The position numbers and the translations under genes are program-made. A stretch of 64,000 bases of DNA, from NCBI GenBank assembly GCA_030704615.1, contig CM060734.1, positions 61,706,042 through 61,770,041 of the forward strand, read 5' to 3'. Position 1 is the stretch's first letter. Every line of letters begins with the position of its first letter. The DNA is from Takakia lepidozioides (lineage: Eukaryota; Streptophyta; Takakiopsida; Takakiales; Takakiaceae). Of this stretch, positions 1 through 12,819 are shown piece by piece. The notes below the pieces were generated by a model. It was not told the origin of the DNA, made no database searches, and saw only the letters and a program-made list of their open reading frames with translations.

Positions 1-1742
1 CTGCTCTCAGATCGAGAAACCCAAATTCCTCTCAGTCACTGCCGGAACCGTGTCTTGCTACACAAAATGGCCCTGCCCAGGTTATCTTGATCACTGCGGT
101 GTCGTTTCTTCCGACTCACTACCTCCCTAATAAACTTCCAATCACCAAAATCGAGCCGAGTAGAAGGTTGAGGTCTACTTGAACTGCCAGCACCACACGT
201 GATGGTTGGAACGTACAGTAGGAAAGCACATGAGATGGGTTCAGCTACAATGCATCCTAGAATTTTCTTGGAGCCTGAGCTGAAGAAATACACCTGACAT
301 TTCAGGAAACCGATACGTTAATGCATGACCAGCATAAATCATCTATCAGAAGGACTGTTGGAAGTGCAAGGGACCCGTCACATTCTACATAAGATCCCAT
401 ACAATATGCTTTCTAGGTAATAAACAAATGTAGCAAAGCGACAAAAAATGCTGAATTTTGAACAGGATTGCCTACCTTGCAATGGTGCTGCCACAACCAG
501 CCTGGAGAGAAACCCAGCTCCTGCTCCACAGAACTTTCACAACTTCCCGGACCTTGTTGAGGTGGCTGTGGGGGTCCCCAGGTAGCACAAGGGCATTGGA
601 GGATGCAAATCTTGAAATGAATGCCCTTCAGATGGAATGAAGTGTGGAGCTTCTCATCACTTTCTTGACTGCGGGCATAAACAAGCCCACAAAATGTGAG
701 GAAGTCAGCTTGGCCGAGATCCAAAAAGAGTTGTCCAGACACACGCTTTTTGGGGCCTGGGAACCAGACATACTTTCAGCCCTTTCAAAATTATGAGTTG
801 AAAGGGAGTCTCTAATCCAACAATGGCATCTTCACTTTCAGAATGGCCATGGTGGCGACTCCAGCTAATCTCTTTCCTGCACGGTCGCAACTCGCAACCC
901 TGTCGGCCCCACCAAATCCTTCCACTGAGACAAGGGACGCAAGGACTCGACGGTTCAAAGATCCATGTCATGCCGCCTCTCATTACTAGGGGACTGGCTG
1001 GGCCCTTGCACCACAACCATGTCACTCGAGGGAAAGAGATACGACGCCTACATGAGAGAACGGAATCCTCCGTCTATGTGTAGGAAGATGAACATGGATT
1101 GAGGGCTGATGGATGCGACGCAGGTGAACCTTTCCATGGATTCACGCAAGGAATCCCGTTGAGTGACGTGGACTGGGAGATTGAAGTGGCAAGCTGCAGA
1201 TGGCCAAAAGAAGCTTGGAAGCAATCTAGGTGGAAAGTTTCCGAAGAAGCAGGTAAAGCAAATAGGCACTGCGCGCGTACATAGATGTTCAACCTGGCGG
1301 GCATCGAGCGTGGGGGATTGAAGAAGCTTCGGTGATTCAGGGGTGATGCTGGGTGCAGTGCAGGATCCCAAAGTGCGTCTGGAGCTACAGAAGTGAGGTC
1401 TACTAATCTTCTTGTTTATTATTGAGAGAGGTTCTTCATGGATCAATAACAGGGAATAAGCTCTAGATGAGGGTGGACGCTGGCAGACAACTGTTTCCAC
1501 GAGAAGTAGCTCGCTACAGCTACAAAGGTTTTCCCATGAGGTGCCGTTGTTCTTGTGTAGGCGGAAGGGTCATCAGGAGTAGTTCAGAAGCACCGCGGGA
1601 AGACCAGTGGACCTAGTCGAGCTGGCGAAGCGATGAACTGGCTTGATTATGCCTCAGTAACGTATCCCGTCAAGCAGCAGGTCTATAGGCCTGAGTGCCG
1701 ATTCCTCATGGTGACTTTCTACAGCTTTGGAGTTTTCTTCTT
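1..1742. other. No gene recognised; upstream flank of the protease gene
   Basis: Only short, unrelated open frames are present on both strands and none resembles a known family. An in-frame stop at 1692-1694 lies upstream of the first ATG of the protease gene, so the 3' part of this stretch should hold its 5' UTR and promoter. I could not place a TATA box or a splice site here with confidence. Confidence 0.5.
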
Positions 1743-4700
1743 ATGAGAGCCTCGCCCGTCACGGCTCTTTCTGGAGTTCACAGCAGTTTCAGGGTGATGT
1801 CTACTGCTCAAAGCTTGCTTTTGTGGGGGCATTACTACAGCTGGTATTCTTCATCATTGAAGACTCCAGTTTCTGAAAACCTCTTTAAGCCACAGAGACC
1901 ATTAGTCTCTTGGGACTTGAAGCTGTTCCCCTCAAGATTCAGCCATGGTTTAGGTTGCAACAGCAGTGCTCCCTCGTTTTATAGAAGAGGATTTCTTTGT
2001 CAATTACTGCTAAATAGCTCTGGCTGCAGATGCAATTCTCTCTCTCTACGGCACCACAATTGCAAAGTTCACATCCTTGCACAGGACGATGGTTCTAGAC
2101 TGCTCAATCAAGAGCTCGACGAGGCTTTCAGATGCACGGAGGCATCTATCAATAATGTACAGGGTTCAAGGAGTTTTGGAGCGACGGACTTTGGAGGCAG
2201 GGTGGAAATCAATGGCCATCGCATCTTTTTGATGCTGATGGGCTTGGTAGGAGGGCTAGCAATAATATTAGCTAGTGGTGGGGCAGCCTTGGCATCAACA
2301 ATTGCTACCTCAGTATTGGAGGGAGAAATAGAGCGAAGGACTGTGGAGAACTTAAGAACTCCTAATTTTGAGAAAGCTCACACTGAGCAATCCATCCTGG
2401 GAATAGCTGAGAAGAAGGATTGGACTGGTAAGTTATCAAGAGTATCAACGAAGTCAAATGCTTTGGCGGTCGGGGAGGCAGGGAGTGCACAGCGGAGGAT
2501 GCAAGATACTGATAATTTGCAGAACTCCCAGGAACTTCCCTCTCAAACTGTTGGCCAAACACATGCCCTTCTGGGCTGTCCTGTCAAGGGCCGCACTGCT
2601 CCACTAAGTGTACTCCTGAGGTTTCGAAGGGGCTTCGAGAACACAGGGGCAACTTTTCCAATGGCTGGGCTAGGTTTTGTACGAGAACCAGCTGGAGACA
2701 GCATGGGAATAAATTATGGTCAAATAGTGGCAGCTCACGATGACATGGGCCTGAAAAAAGACATGTTTACAACGGATGCTTGGATGGGTATGAGGCGCCT
2801 TCAACAGTACTCCAGGCTGGTAGACAGAGTGGAAGCACAAGAAAAGCTTTGTCATGAGTGCACTCGCAATCGCAGGTAAGAGTTGACCATTTAGCTCCTT
2901 TGGCAGCAGCACCAAGCTGATCAATAGCTCACAGGGACATCAGCAAGGTAGGAAACCGCACCTTTACTGAAGATGTCCTCCAATCTACTGCATTTTCCAA
3001 GCTAGTACTCATATCTGTTGATGTATTGCCCTCAAACCCAGTGGTATCAAATGAGAGTTATTTGCAGATACAAGTCAAGATCTATATTAATTTAGTAATC
3101 CAGCTTTGAAGTTGCACTGGTTTTGTAACAGATCTGGTGTTGCATCGTGATGGCTGCAGGTTGCTTGAGCAGATCTGGCAAACGGTGGCCAATGTATGCT
3201 TCGCGTTTTACCTGCTTTCCCTCTCCAATATTCCACCTTCCAAATTCGTTGTTGGACATGCTGATGTACCAGTTTACTATCTCATACTCAAGCAGATCGA
3301 TAGGTTTTTAAGAGTTGGGTTGCCTGCAAGTTCATTTGGTTGGTTCCTTGATGGAATTTGTGTTACACTTTCTTTCCCTCTGATGTTGCCTGAGCATGAC
3401 AATGTCCAGAGCCTCTTCTTTCATTTATTCTGACGTGTAATACTGGCATGGGCGCTCTAAATGTACCAATTTTGGTGGTGGTCAACAAATGCGCTTGTGG
3501 CAGGAATACTTTGATCAGTATGGCAGGTACAATTGCCTTTCTTGTTCCCTGCCAACAATAATACTGACACGCAAGGAGAGGAATGTGGTAGAGGGTACGG
3601 TGGAAAAGGAACAAGAGAAAAAGAAATAGACTTTTATGATGACCATGGGAAGCTCGAAGAGGTTAAGAAATAAGGAAAGAATCTAGTAGGCACAGAGGCG
3701 CCCAAGTGACAGATAGAAATAAAACAAAATGGTACTTCATAACGTCCGTGGAAAGCTCAAATAAATGTACTGATGTCATTCCCTGCGAACGTTAGCTGGC
3801 CATCGACTTACTGCAATTGATCCCCTGGGAAAGTAACACTCCTGGAGCCTTTTGTGGGGTTCACACGTTCGCACCCACCACAGTTTAGCTTATCCCAACT
3901 TATTTCCCGCAACAGCCATTTAATGTGCTCACAGAGGCACTTGTCCGCATGCAAACTCAACAGCCCAGTTGCAGGGTTATTTTTATTTTAGTCAAGCCGA
4001 GCCACAAAAGATAGCAGCTGTGGTAAATATACTATGAATGATTCTTTCTTGAGTGCACTAACCCACATATTTTGACATCTCCTCTGTTTTGCAGCTTCTC
4101 CCAATCACAATGGTCTGGAGAGCTGTATCGGGCTCTGAACAAGGCTGGCGGCCTCCTGCGGACCAAAGGAGAAACGTATGAACGAGTGCCCTTATCACCG
4201 TTCACCTTATTCAGTTTGTATATTTTGTCTCTTCGATCCTCACTGAGCAACAAGAGTTGGTTCTTTGGGGGCACTGGCATTATGGCAAGCAGGTACAGGG
4301 CTGTAAAAGAAATGGTGGGCAATCTAGGTGATCGGTATAGTGCGTTTTTGACTGCAGAGCAGTATCGGCTTGCAATTCACCACCCTATACCCTCAGAGTT
4401 AAAGTATCTTACGTACCAGTATACCGGAGTTGGCATGGAGGTAAGTAATCTGTGAACATTTTAGCAAGAGTGACGAGTATTGTGGTGCATAAACAGAGTC
4501 AAATGGGTGAGCATTAAGAGGGGAGAGAGATGTTTATTGACTACTCCTAATGGGGGAAAGGGGAAGAGAATTAATGAGGACCACTGGAAGAACATTTGCC
4601 CACTGAAGGCTGAGAGAGAGAAAGATTGTCATTGCATGTATGAGAGGCCCAAAGAACCCAAGAGACTGGACTGGCTGTTTGACATTGTTCTTGAATACTA

Positions 4701-7700
4701 AATGTTGCTTTCAGACTTGCCGCTGTAGCCTCAAATTTGGCCACAGATATGATAATGTTAGCCCTGTGTGTAGTTAACAGTGTGGCAAATAAAAATGCAT
4801 GATAATTGTGGTTGGCTACAAGTCTGCTTTTTAAGAACCATCTTAAGAACAAAGATTGTGGCGATTATGTGGGTAGTGGCCGGACTCATGGAGAAAACCC
4901 TGCCTTGGAAATCTTGATCCATCCCCTTCAAATCATGACACCTTCCAATATGCTTCTGTAAAGTTTTCTCTTGGATCTATGGCCAGCTTGGCTTTAGAAA
5001 TAATATGAAGTGTGTGCAAATGTGCTGAAGATATTAAAATCCAAGTTTCTTATGAAGGAGCATGCATGTGCAGCTTGGGGAGCCATCACCAACTGGTGGG
5101 TTTACAATTGTGGCTCCTTTTGCTGGCTCCCCTGCCGAGGAGGTACTTTCTTCCTTCTCCCCACCCCTCACCTCTCCCCTTCAGTTGATTCCTAACTTTC
5201 TGAGATGGACTAGATTCGATTGAAATGGCTAGACAGAGAAGAGGATTATCTGGAGGAGCATATATATGTATATATCTATCATCTACTCCCTAGTTGGTGC
5301 AGGTTGTGTTGGTTGCACAGTCAGCACATGTTTGAAAGTTGATGAGTGTAAGCCAGATGTGAGTGGTGTATGCTGGCAGTCATCATGGATTCTAATGGTG
5401 GATTGGCCAAGGCTGCAGGCTGGAATATTGGGGGGAGAGCAGCTATTGGCAGTGGATGATATCTCAATGAACTCTCTTCAAAGGGATGAGGCGGTCGCTC
5501 TCTTGAGAGGGCCAATCGGCTCAATGGTCTCTCTCCCTCTCTCTCTCTGGATTTCTTGGAAGCAAGGCCGTCCTGTTAAACAGGCTAAGTCCTGACAGAA
5601 ATAGGTAGAGGTGATTTTCAAGTACCTGAATATTAGGCAGGAAGAACTGACTTGGAGGCTGAACCGTCTTAGGCCATGTTGGAAACACAAAGAATGTCTG
5701 AACAAAACGAAGTTAGGCTTAAAATTTCCTTATATTGTTTCCACTTTGTGACATAGGTGAGGACCTTAAGGATGATCTGAAGGGCCTACCTATTCCTTGG
5801 CACTAGAATGAATTAAACTCAGGACGGGGAGTCTACCTTTGAACAAAAAGTAGATCCAAGATTGTCAATGCCTGATGTGCTGGGCAGCCTGAAGACAATA
5901 TCCATTTTCTGATACAATGTCCAGGGTATTCTCATCAGAGAGCGACCCTCTTCAGGACCATCAAGAACAAAGTCCCTGCACCTCTGTTCACCAACTTTCA
6001 AAATCTTGAGGCTGAGCTTGAAGCCCTGACCTTGTTGGGGTCTAATTGGAGGGCAGCTCACACACAGCAGATTGATGCTTGTGTGAAAGGCTTTCTAGAG
6101 GAAATCTGCAAAGCCCGAATCAATTGCTTATACCAAGGTAGGCCCCACTACTGGAGTGAGCCCCTCACAATGATAGTGTCTGTTCCCTTCTGTTCAGCCC
6201 AAACCGGGCGCGACCTCTATGGCCACAAGGCTATGGTGAACGTTGTCTCATGATTACATTCTCCCCCTCTCCTCTCGTTACCTCTTTTTAGGCAGTGTTC
6301 ATTCCAGTTACTGATCCGTGCCCAACTTTGGGATCAGAGCAGCAGTGCTGGAATGAACTTTGTGTGTTGTAGTATGATCATGGATAATTTATACTAGCAA
6401 TATGACGAACTATACGTGGAACAACTATATAGTGATTGGAACACATTGGTTGTAGATTTGGTGTTGATAGTTTGGCTATTGTTTGTGATTTGCAGAAATC
6501 CCAACCGGCTAGTCTTTTTCCATGTGAAGCAGTTGACTCGCTACCTTTATATAACCGTATTTTTTTGCATTTGTTTTCTGTCTGCAGGTGGAGTTGGAGG
6601 TGGGGTCTCAGACTAAAGCAAGACGGGTGCTGTTAGAGCGACGTGCGCTACCGTTACCTCCTTTAAAGATGCAGATGCTGAATGATGGGCATGGACGTTT
6701 AGTGGCCTACCTGCGTCTGCATTACTTCACACATGAGGGCACAAATAGAATGGCTGCAGCCATACGTGAAGGGGAAGCTCTTGGTGTTGATGGCTATAGT
6801 ACGTTCTGTTTCTCCCAAATCCGACATGCCTTGGGCCAGTTGACTTAGTATTGATATTCCCCCAATGAAACTATCACTGCTGAGACTTATGATAGCATTG
6901 CACCCTCTTCTAGCTTGGTCTAGTCGTTTCTGGGCTGTTAAGTTGGTCGAAGGTTCTTACATGAGTAACTTTTCAGCTTCTTCTTATGCCCATAGTGAAT
7001 GTACCCAAATGCCTCGTGTGTTTGACATCATTATCTTTCTGAAATTGAGCCACTGTTGGTTGTGGGTTGCTCTCTCTGCAACATTGAATGCTTCAACACC
7101 TAAGCAACCTGGTCCCTGCAATCTTGTTGTGGATGAGCGCTAAACACATCATGATGGAAACCTATTTCAGCTCTGGCCATACTTTCATACTCAAATGCCA
7201 GTGAGAAGTAACAAGAAGTTGGCTGTGCTCAATACAGTTCTGGACTTGAGGAACAACCCTGGCGGGGTTTTCGAGGAAGCGATAGCGATGGCGGTAAAAG
7301 TCTCGGGACAGTCCTACCCTTGGATATTAGCATGTTCTTTTTCCTTCCCTCAGAAATTTGTGGGACATTCATATAGAACTTCTTATGTACATTGAGGCAT
7401 CTACATGAGAGAGGAGAATCTATTAGTATGTCAGGAGTTGCGATATTGAAGTGCCGGTACTGCAAACTGTATTGGATTTTTTCTAGTTGAGTTTTTTAAA
7501 ACTGCATCGGTGTGTTCTAGGAGTGGTTAGCTCTGATAAATGGCTCTCTATGGAATGGTTTGAGGTGATTTGCAGGCACTATGGCTGGACTGCAAGGGAT
7601 GTGATGTGACAGAGACAGTCCGCAGCAATGCACCAGAGGTCGAAGATCTGATCTATACAGTTGGCAAGCTCCCAGTAATTCCTCTTGCTCTTTCACTATC

Positions 7701-8905
7701 TGAATCAATTTCATTGGGTTTCTTAGTGAGAATTAGGTTCCATTACCGGTCATCCATAATATCACAAACTTCATTGGCTACGGGGAGTAATGGTGGTGTC
7801 ATGTCGTTCATTGGGTTCTAAGAAAAGCAAATCCCCTGTAACCGCTGCCTCACGCAGGGTTGTCTCCCAGCAAATTCAGCCATGCAAGCTGAGCTACACC
7901 AGAGAGAGGGAGGTGACTTTTAATAATTGGGGGTTTTGCAGAAAGATATCTTTCTGAAACATCCAGGAGTGCTCACTCATGCACCCCTAGCCATCATTAC
8001 CAACCGGAACAGCGCTAGTGCCAGTGAGGTAAGTGGTCCAGTGTCCTCTACTCACGCAATGAGTCTCTTATCTACTTTTGTAGGTGAGGACACCTGGAAC
8101 AGCACAGATTGAAATTAAAGAGGGTAGGTTTACTAGTACTGAATCGAATTGCTTGTGCTTACACAGGTGATAACAGGAGCGCTGCATGACAATCACAGAG
8201 TGGTCACTGTGGGGGAGAAGACTTTTGGGAAAGGTGTTGTTCAGGTGAGAAGTAACAACTTGTGTTCCAATAGAAATTGAGAGGCTGACCCTGTCCAGAT
8301 GCTGGTCGTTGAGAGAGGGAGAGATCTTTAACTATAGCCAGGCCCACTGTTGTACCAACTATAGTTGCCATGATTTGGTTGATCTGGGTGGATCAGCAGT
8401 GATAAACTGCTCTATCTATCAAGTGCAACACCACATTGTTTTTGGAGGTTAGGTTCAAAGTATTAGTAAACCACTCTAACACAGCAGAAGGATGGGGTGG
8501 AAGTGCAGTATTATTTTCCAATGGATGATGGAAGTGGCTTGAAGCTCACAGTAGCCAAGTACTTAACACCTGGCCGTTACGACATCTCAAAGCAGTACGT
8601 CTCTGTCCGCATCCCACCCCTGTTTCTGAAGCTTTCGGTTGTTGCCAAATAAAATTCGTTTGTGTGTGGGGACTGTAGAGTAAGACTAAGATAGAAGTGT
8701 GTTGGTTGGCAGGGGAGGTTTACCACCAGACAAGGCCTGCAGCGACTATCCTCATGGGGGAACCCAATCAGACAAGTGTATTGAGGAGGCTTTGGGAATG
8801 TTGACAACCACTGAGCGACCACCAGGTGTGTCAGTGAAAGCGCCAATGCCCTATCGTTGGCTTCCCTTTACGGAACGTCGCTTCTGGGCCTCAGGATCCT
8901 ATTGA
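1743..8905 (+). CDS. CTPA: Carboxyl-terminal processing protease (CtpA/D1-processing type), 12 exons, plastid lumen
   Basis: S41-family serine protease; plant homologues process the C-terminus of the photosystem II D1 precursor in the thylakoid lumen. Exons I could join: 1743-2875, 4095-4175, 4293-4440, 5074-5142, 5419-5526, 6588-6798, 7238-7293, 7576-7674, 7942-8028, 8167-8244, 8488-8594 (or from 8485) and 8713-8905. All junctions are GT-AG, and phases agree to give about 789 residues. The first ATG after an in-frame stop is 1743. The N-terminus looks like a transit peptide, and a hydrophobic stretch near residues 160-183 ending in A-L-A fits a lumen-transfer signal. The PDZ domain spans exons 3-6, and LDLRNNPGG lies in exon 7. 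The catalytic Ser (codon 8017-8019, in NSASASE) and Lys (8230-8232, in TFGKG) are 25 residues apart, as in the family. The roughly 380 residues before the catalytic core are unusually long; family members are often about 450-550 residues in total. The fold assignment is strong; D1 as the substrate is inferred. Confidence 0.93.
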
Positions 8906-9842
8906 ATCACGTTGTATAATTTATTCAACCATACTATTGTATCTTTACAAGTCAAAGTGGGCTCTACCTCATCTACACAGATCTGAGATCATTGACAAGG
9001 CGAATTTCTTGGACATCATTATAGCCCATTCACAGGTCTTGAGAGTCCATGTAGCAATTAACCCACATAAAATAGAATATAGTCATTTGTATAATATCTT
9101 GGATGTTCCCACTTCTACAAAAGCACATAATTGTTGTCACCCGGTGGTGATTTGCTCAGCTGAGATATTTCAAGATATAAGACTGTCTATGTTTGCAAAG
9201 CCGATTTGCTCAGCTAAGATGGTTCAAGATATAAGATTGTCCTTGTTCACAAAGCCTAAACCGCTGTGCTATTTACAGCTAACAGTATGCACCCCAACGT
9301 AGATTATATTGTGACGAGAAGAGTAGTATCTAAATCTTAATCTACATACTACACAGTCAACCTACTTGCAGATCCAAGAATATGGGATCCATGAAGAGAA
9401 AACTGGCCATAGTTATTCAGTAGAGCGGAAGTCTTACAAAACTGACTTGCCTAAACCTCCTCCTGACCACCAAATCCTGCTCAAGGGGACTCCATTTCAC
9501 CATTGAGTCTGAGGCCCACAACCTGCTCAGGGCTTGGACTAGCTAGGGAAGCTTGCCGATGATGGGTTTGATTGCTGGGGGCTGGAACAATAAACTCTCA
9601 GTTGAGATAGAGACTTTTGGGATGTGACACCAGGTCGTGCTGGAAATAAATTCCGCAGTAATTGCATGCTTGGCTCGGCTCTTGGGCGACGGTAGCGGAG
9701 GCATTTGCAAGCTGAATTATGAGATATCACTCCTTCAACAGTCAAAATCCATCCACGCAATTGAACACTTTCCTTTCAAGCGGATGCCTTACTTCATAAT
9801 AGTACTCTAGTCAGCAAAATCACAACCAGTGAATAGAGTGAC
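8906..9842. other. Intergenic, AT-rich; no gene recognised
   Basis: No convincing coding frame. It holds the 3' end of the protease transcription unit and a 54-bp tandem duplication. A weak minus-strand frame at 9539-9760 has no family resemblance. Because a strong donor-like GTGAGT overlaps the stop of the next gene, a terminal exon of that gene could lie here, but I could not identify one. Confidence 0.45.
9149..9256. repeat. 54-bp tandem duplication
   Basis: Positions 9149-9202 and 9203-9256 are two adjacent copies of one 54-bp unit beginning GATTTGCTCAGCT. They differ at several scattered bases, so the duplication is not recent. It lies in non-coding DNA. Confidence 0.8.
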
Positions 9843-10594
9843 TCACACAATAGAGTCCAGGTGGCGAATCTTTTCTATTTCGTATTTGCTGCCGATGGTG
9901 ATATTTTCATCATCTAAGATCTCATCGCAATCAAAATTTGCAATAGGAACTGAATCCAAATACAGAAAATATTGGTTGTAAGTATCGTGTTTGTTTTTTA
10001 GGACGAGAAACTTCTCGCCAGGTTGTATGGGTTCTTTCGTCAGAATCGTGTGCACGCCATCTAAGAATTGTTTCAAGATGAGAGGATGGCCAGTCTCGTT
10101 GATAATGTCTGTTGAGACCACATTCCCGTGGAATACTCGTCGAAAGCTGCAATCAAAGTCCATAGTCCATACACATAAACACGTTAGCTTCCACAGAATA
10201 TCAGCAGAACAGTAAATCACATCAGCAAAACTATAGCGCGAGTGCCAGCAAAAGTTGTGAAGAGAGCAACTTACCAATTTGTGTGGTTTGGCCGTTGCCC
10301 AAACATTTTGATGTAAGATTTTTTGATGATGATACTTTCACTCCCGGATATGTCATTACTATCAACTTGTACATCCGGCTCTAACTTGTGAACAGGCTCT
10401 GAATTGCTACCATCCTCTGACGTGTGGAGATATAGACCGATACACTTGCAGTTCGTGTCATCATTTGCACCACGGATATCATAGGTCACGCCATCTTCCA
10501 GTGTGATCAACCTAGTTTCTTTGTCATCTGAGAATTCTTTCAAATCCATACGAAGGCCAGTCTTGTTGATAATGTGTGTTGTGAACCCGTCCAT
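9843..10594 (-). CDS. Uncharacterised two-exon gene with two tandem copies of one domain
   Basis: Exon 1 runs 10594-10275 and exon 2 runs 10146-9843 on the minus strand. The donor GTAAGT and the acceptor TTGCAG keep the phase (two bases plus one), giving about 207 residues. The ATG at 10594 begins MDGFTTHIINKTG; a longer frame to 10600 would need a TTG start. The protein contains two related segments of about 60 residues. The first starts IINKTGLRMDLKEF and the second, in exon 2, starts IINETGHPLILKQF. Each is followed by an acidic or polar loop and a short strand ending L-Y-L, so the intron separates two duplicated domains. There is no signal peptide or membrane segment. I do not recognise the family with certainty. 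The stop overlaps a strong donor sequence (GTGTGAGT), so a third exon is possible. Confidence 0.6.
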
Positions 10595-12433
10595 AACCAA
10601 ATATTCCTTACCTTCACGACAACAAAGTCTTCACGTAAAATCGTGAGAAATTGCAACTCTACAATCCGGTGTGAGCTAATGCTAACAAAAAGACGGTCAT
10701 TGTAGCCATTGCAGAGTCACCTCTCTATTACACAATCGGCTTTCTCATTCATGAAAACAAAGGCCGTCCACAGCTCTACAGTAAATCTTCATCCTCAAGA
10801 GTCAGAAGTAGGCCAGAAATCCGAGCTTTTACATCTCTTCACGACAGCGTAAAGAGCTAAAAGCATGTGAGGAAGTTAACACGAGTGGGAACGTTTGAGT
10901 GTGTTGAGAGTGCACCTTCGAAGCTTTTTGTTCACCCTTAACCAACGACGCCGCCGACGGTTACAATGGAGAGTTGAAGGAGGCACCAATTATAGCATAG
11001 AAAGAGTGGCGCTGGCGCGAGAGCTGTGAGCCCCAACACCTTGAAGCACAATATGGAATCCAATGAACTGATATCTTTCGTCTTCACGTTGTTACAAAGA
11101 GCCTCCTTGCTCTCTATGGACTGTAACACTGCTAGAGCCTAATTTCCCATTCCTTCACTATTATTTTGAGCTCTGATTGTCATCAATATCCCTTCCGGAC
11201 TTCACCTTAAACTGCACGACATGGAAGAAGATTTGTTTCAGTTTTGAGAGACTAATTTCCCATTCCTTCACTATTATGTTGAGCTCTGATTGTCATCAAT
11301 ATCTTCACCTTAAACTGCACGACATGGAAGAAAGATTTGTTTCAGTTTTGAGAGCTGTACACACAGTGGGGGCTTTAGCAAAGTCTGATGTGTGTGGTGG
11401 CATGCATCAATTCCAAGGGGTTCTACGTAGCATGGCTGTTCACATGCGAGTTGGCCCGCTCCAGCTTGCCACGTCTCATACGTGATATTTACAAAGGGAA
11501 CGTGTCCTGTCTTCCGGGATCGGCTGGAAACCCTAACGAATTTCCCCGACAGTGGTGGACCAGGAATACAACTACGACATGGCTAAACCTGGATGGTCAA
11601 TAGCCACATTTACGGCAGGCCACCTGCACTGGTGCCATAGGGTGCTCACACACAGGCCCCTGCACTCGACGCGTGGTAAAATCTGCGGCCAGACACGTGG
11701 CGCTAGTTCGGCCCACGCTTCGGGAACAAGTTATGTGTGAAGGGAACGATAAAACTTGGAAACCCTAACCCTAGCTTTATTGTCTATTGGACTCCTTCGG
11801 CAGCGAGTTAGGTATATCCCAAAGGGCTACTTAGAGAATGGGACTAGCTAAAGACAATCCTAACGTAACTTACCTGAAACATACCCATGTCCATCCCTTA
11901 CTATCCATATAATGGAATTTATATTCTGCCATGCTCAATACAGAGACCAATCAATTGTTACCAAACGTGCAAAAAAATTAACAACTGGTTTTTGGCCCTT
12001 CTTCAACATGGTTTTGGCGCACCAATTAGGAAAAAATTAAGATATGTCATATCAATTATTCAGAAGCCAAGTAACTAAACTTACGATGAGGAAACTTAGC
12101 CGCAAGGTGAAGTGGCTAGGCTTAGTTATGCCGGGCCGGCCAATGTATTCTCTCTCTAGTGAGAAAACAATGGCATCAAGTTGTTAGGGCACAAGGCGCT
12201 TTACAAACTGCATGGATTCAAAGCCACAAAGGTCTATGTTGGATGTCACTCATTTTGGTCCCCATAAACTAAACTATGATGCCTCTCGAAGGAAGGACAC
12301 GTAATTATGGTATCTCTTTACCCTGAAGAGTATTGCCTTCAAGCGGGAAGGTGGACACCGTGGACACCTCTGTGACACCAAGCGGTGGATTGAACTTCCG
12401 AGGTGGTATGTACTCATTACCACTGCCTGGTAT
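10595..12433. other. Intergenic; tandem duplication, no gene recognised
   Basis: Upstream flank of the minus-strand duplicated-domain gene. Apart from the tandem duplication at 11140-11352 I see no coding frame with family resemblance. The right edge is the target site of the hAT element. Confidence 0.5.
11140..11352. repeat. Imperfect tandem duplication, period about 112 bp
   Basis: Two adjacent copies begin TAATTTCCCATTCCTTCACT, at about 11140 and 11252. The second copy lacks about 9 bases present in the first (CCTTCCGGA, near 11192) and has a few substitutions. Non-coding. Confidence 0.8.
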
Positions 12434-12452
12434 GTTAGTACCAGTGTTGTGC
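12434..12452. repeat. hAT target-site duplication and left terminal inverted repeat
   Basis: The 8-bp target duplication GTTAGTAC (12434-12441) precedes the terminus CAGTGTTGTGC (12442-12452). The same 8 bases and the inverted terminus occur at 30133-30151. Eight-base duplications and a CAGTG-type end are hallmarks of hAT elements. Confidence 0.93.
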
Positions 12453-12461
12453 GGTTCTTGC

Positions 12462-12615
12462 CATATTGAAGGAACCGCCGGTTCCGGTTCCTTGGTATAT
12501 TTAAAGAGGCGGTTCCGGTTCCGGTTCCGGTTCCAAAATTCATGAGCAGATTCCGGTTCCGGTTCCGGGTATTTTTTGGGAAGGAACCGCCGGTTCTAGT
12601 TTCCGGTTCCGGTTC
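12462..12615. repeat. Left subterminal GGTTCC repeats of the hAT element
   Basis: Many copies of the hexamer GGTTCC or its complement occur close behind the left terminus, including runs of CCGGTTCCGGTTCC. Similar runs lie at the other side of the element. In hAT elements, subterminal repeats are transposase binding sites, which is the likely role here. Confidence 0.7.
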
Positions 12616-12819
12616 TCTATTTTTTAAATTTAAATATATATATTAAATTTTTATCGTTTTTTAATAAATCTGAAAATGATTTGTGAATCCCCATTAGTTA
12701 TATCAAATATTTTGACCATGTTGAAAAGAAACAGCACAACATTCATATACAAATTTATGAAATAATAATAATGCAATATAAGCGAGTATAAATCAATGTG
12801 TATAGAGTACACAAAGAAA

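Noticed and set aside
5266-5595. A single continuous exon for the second half of the protease PDZ domain starting before 5419
   Set aside because: The conserved sequence (AGILGGEQLLAVDD) begins exactly after the GCAG acceptor at 5418 and joins in phase to the exon ending at 5142.
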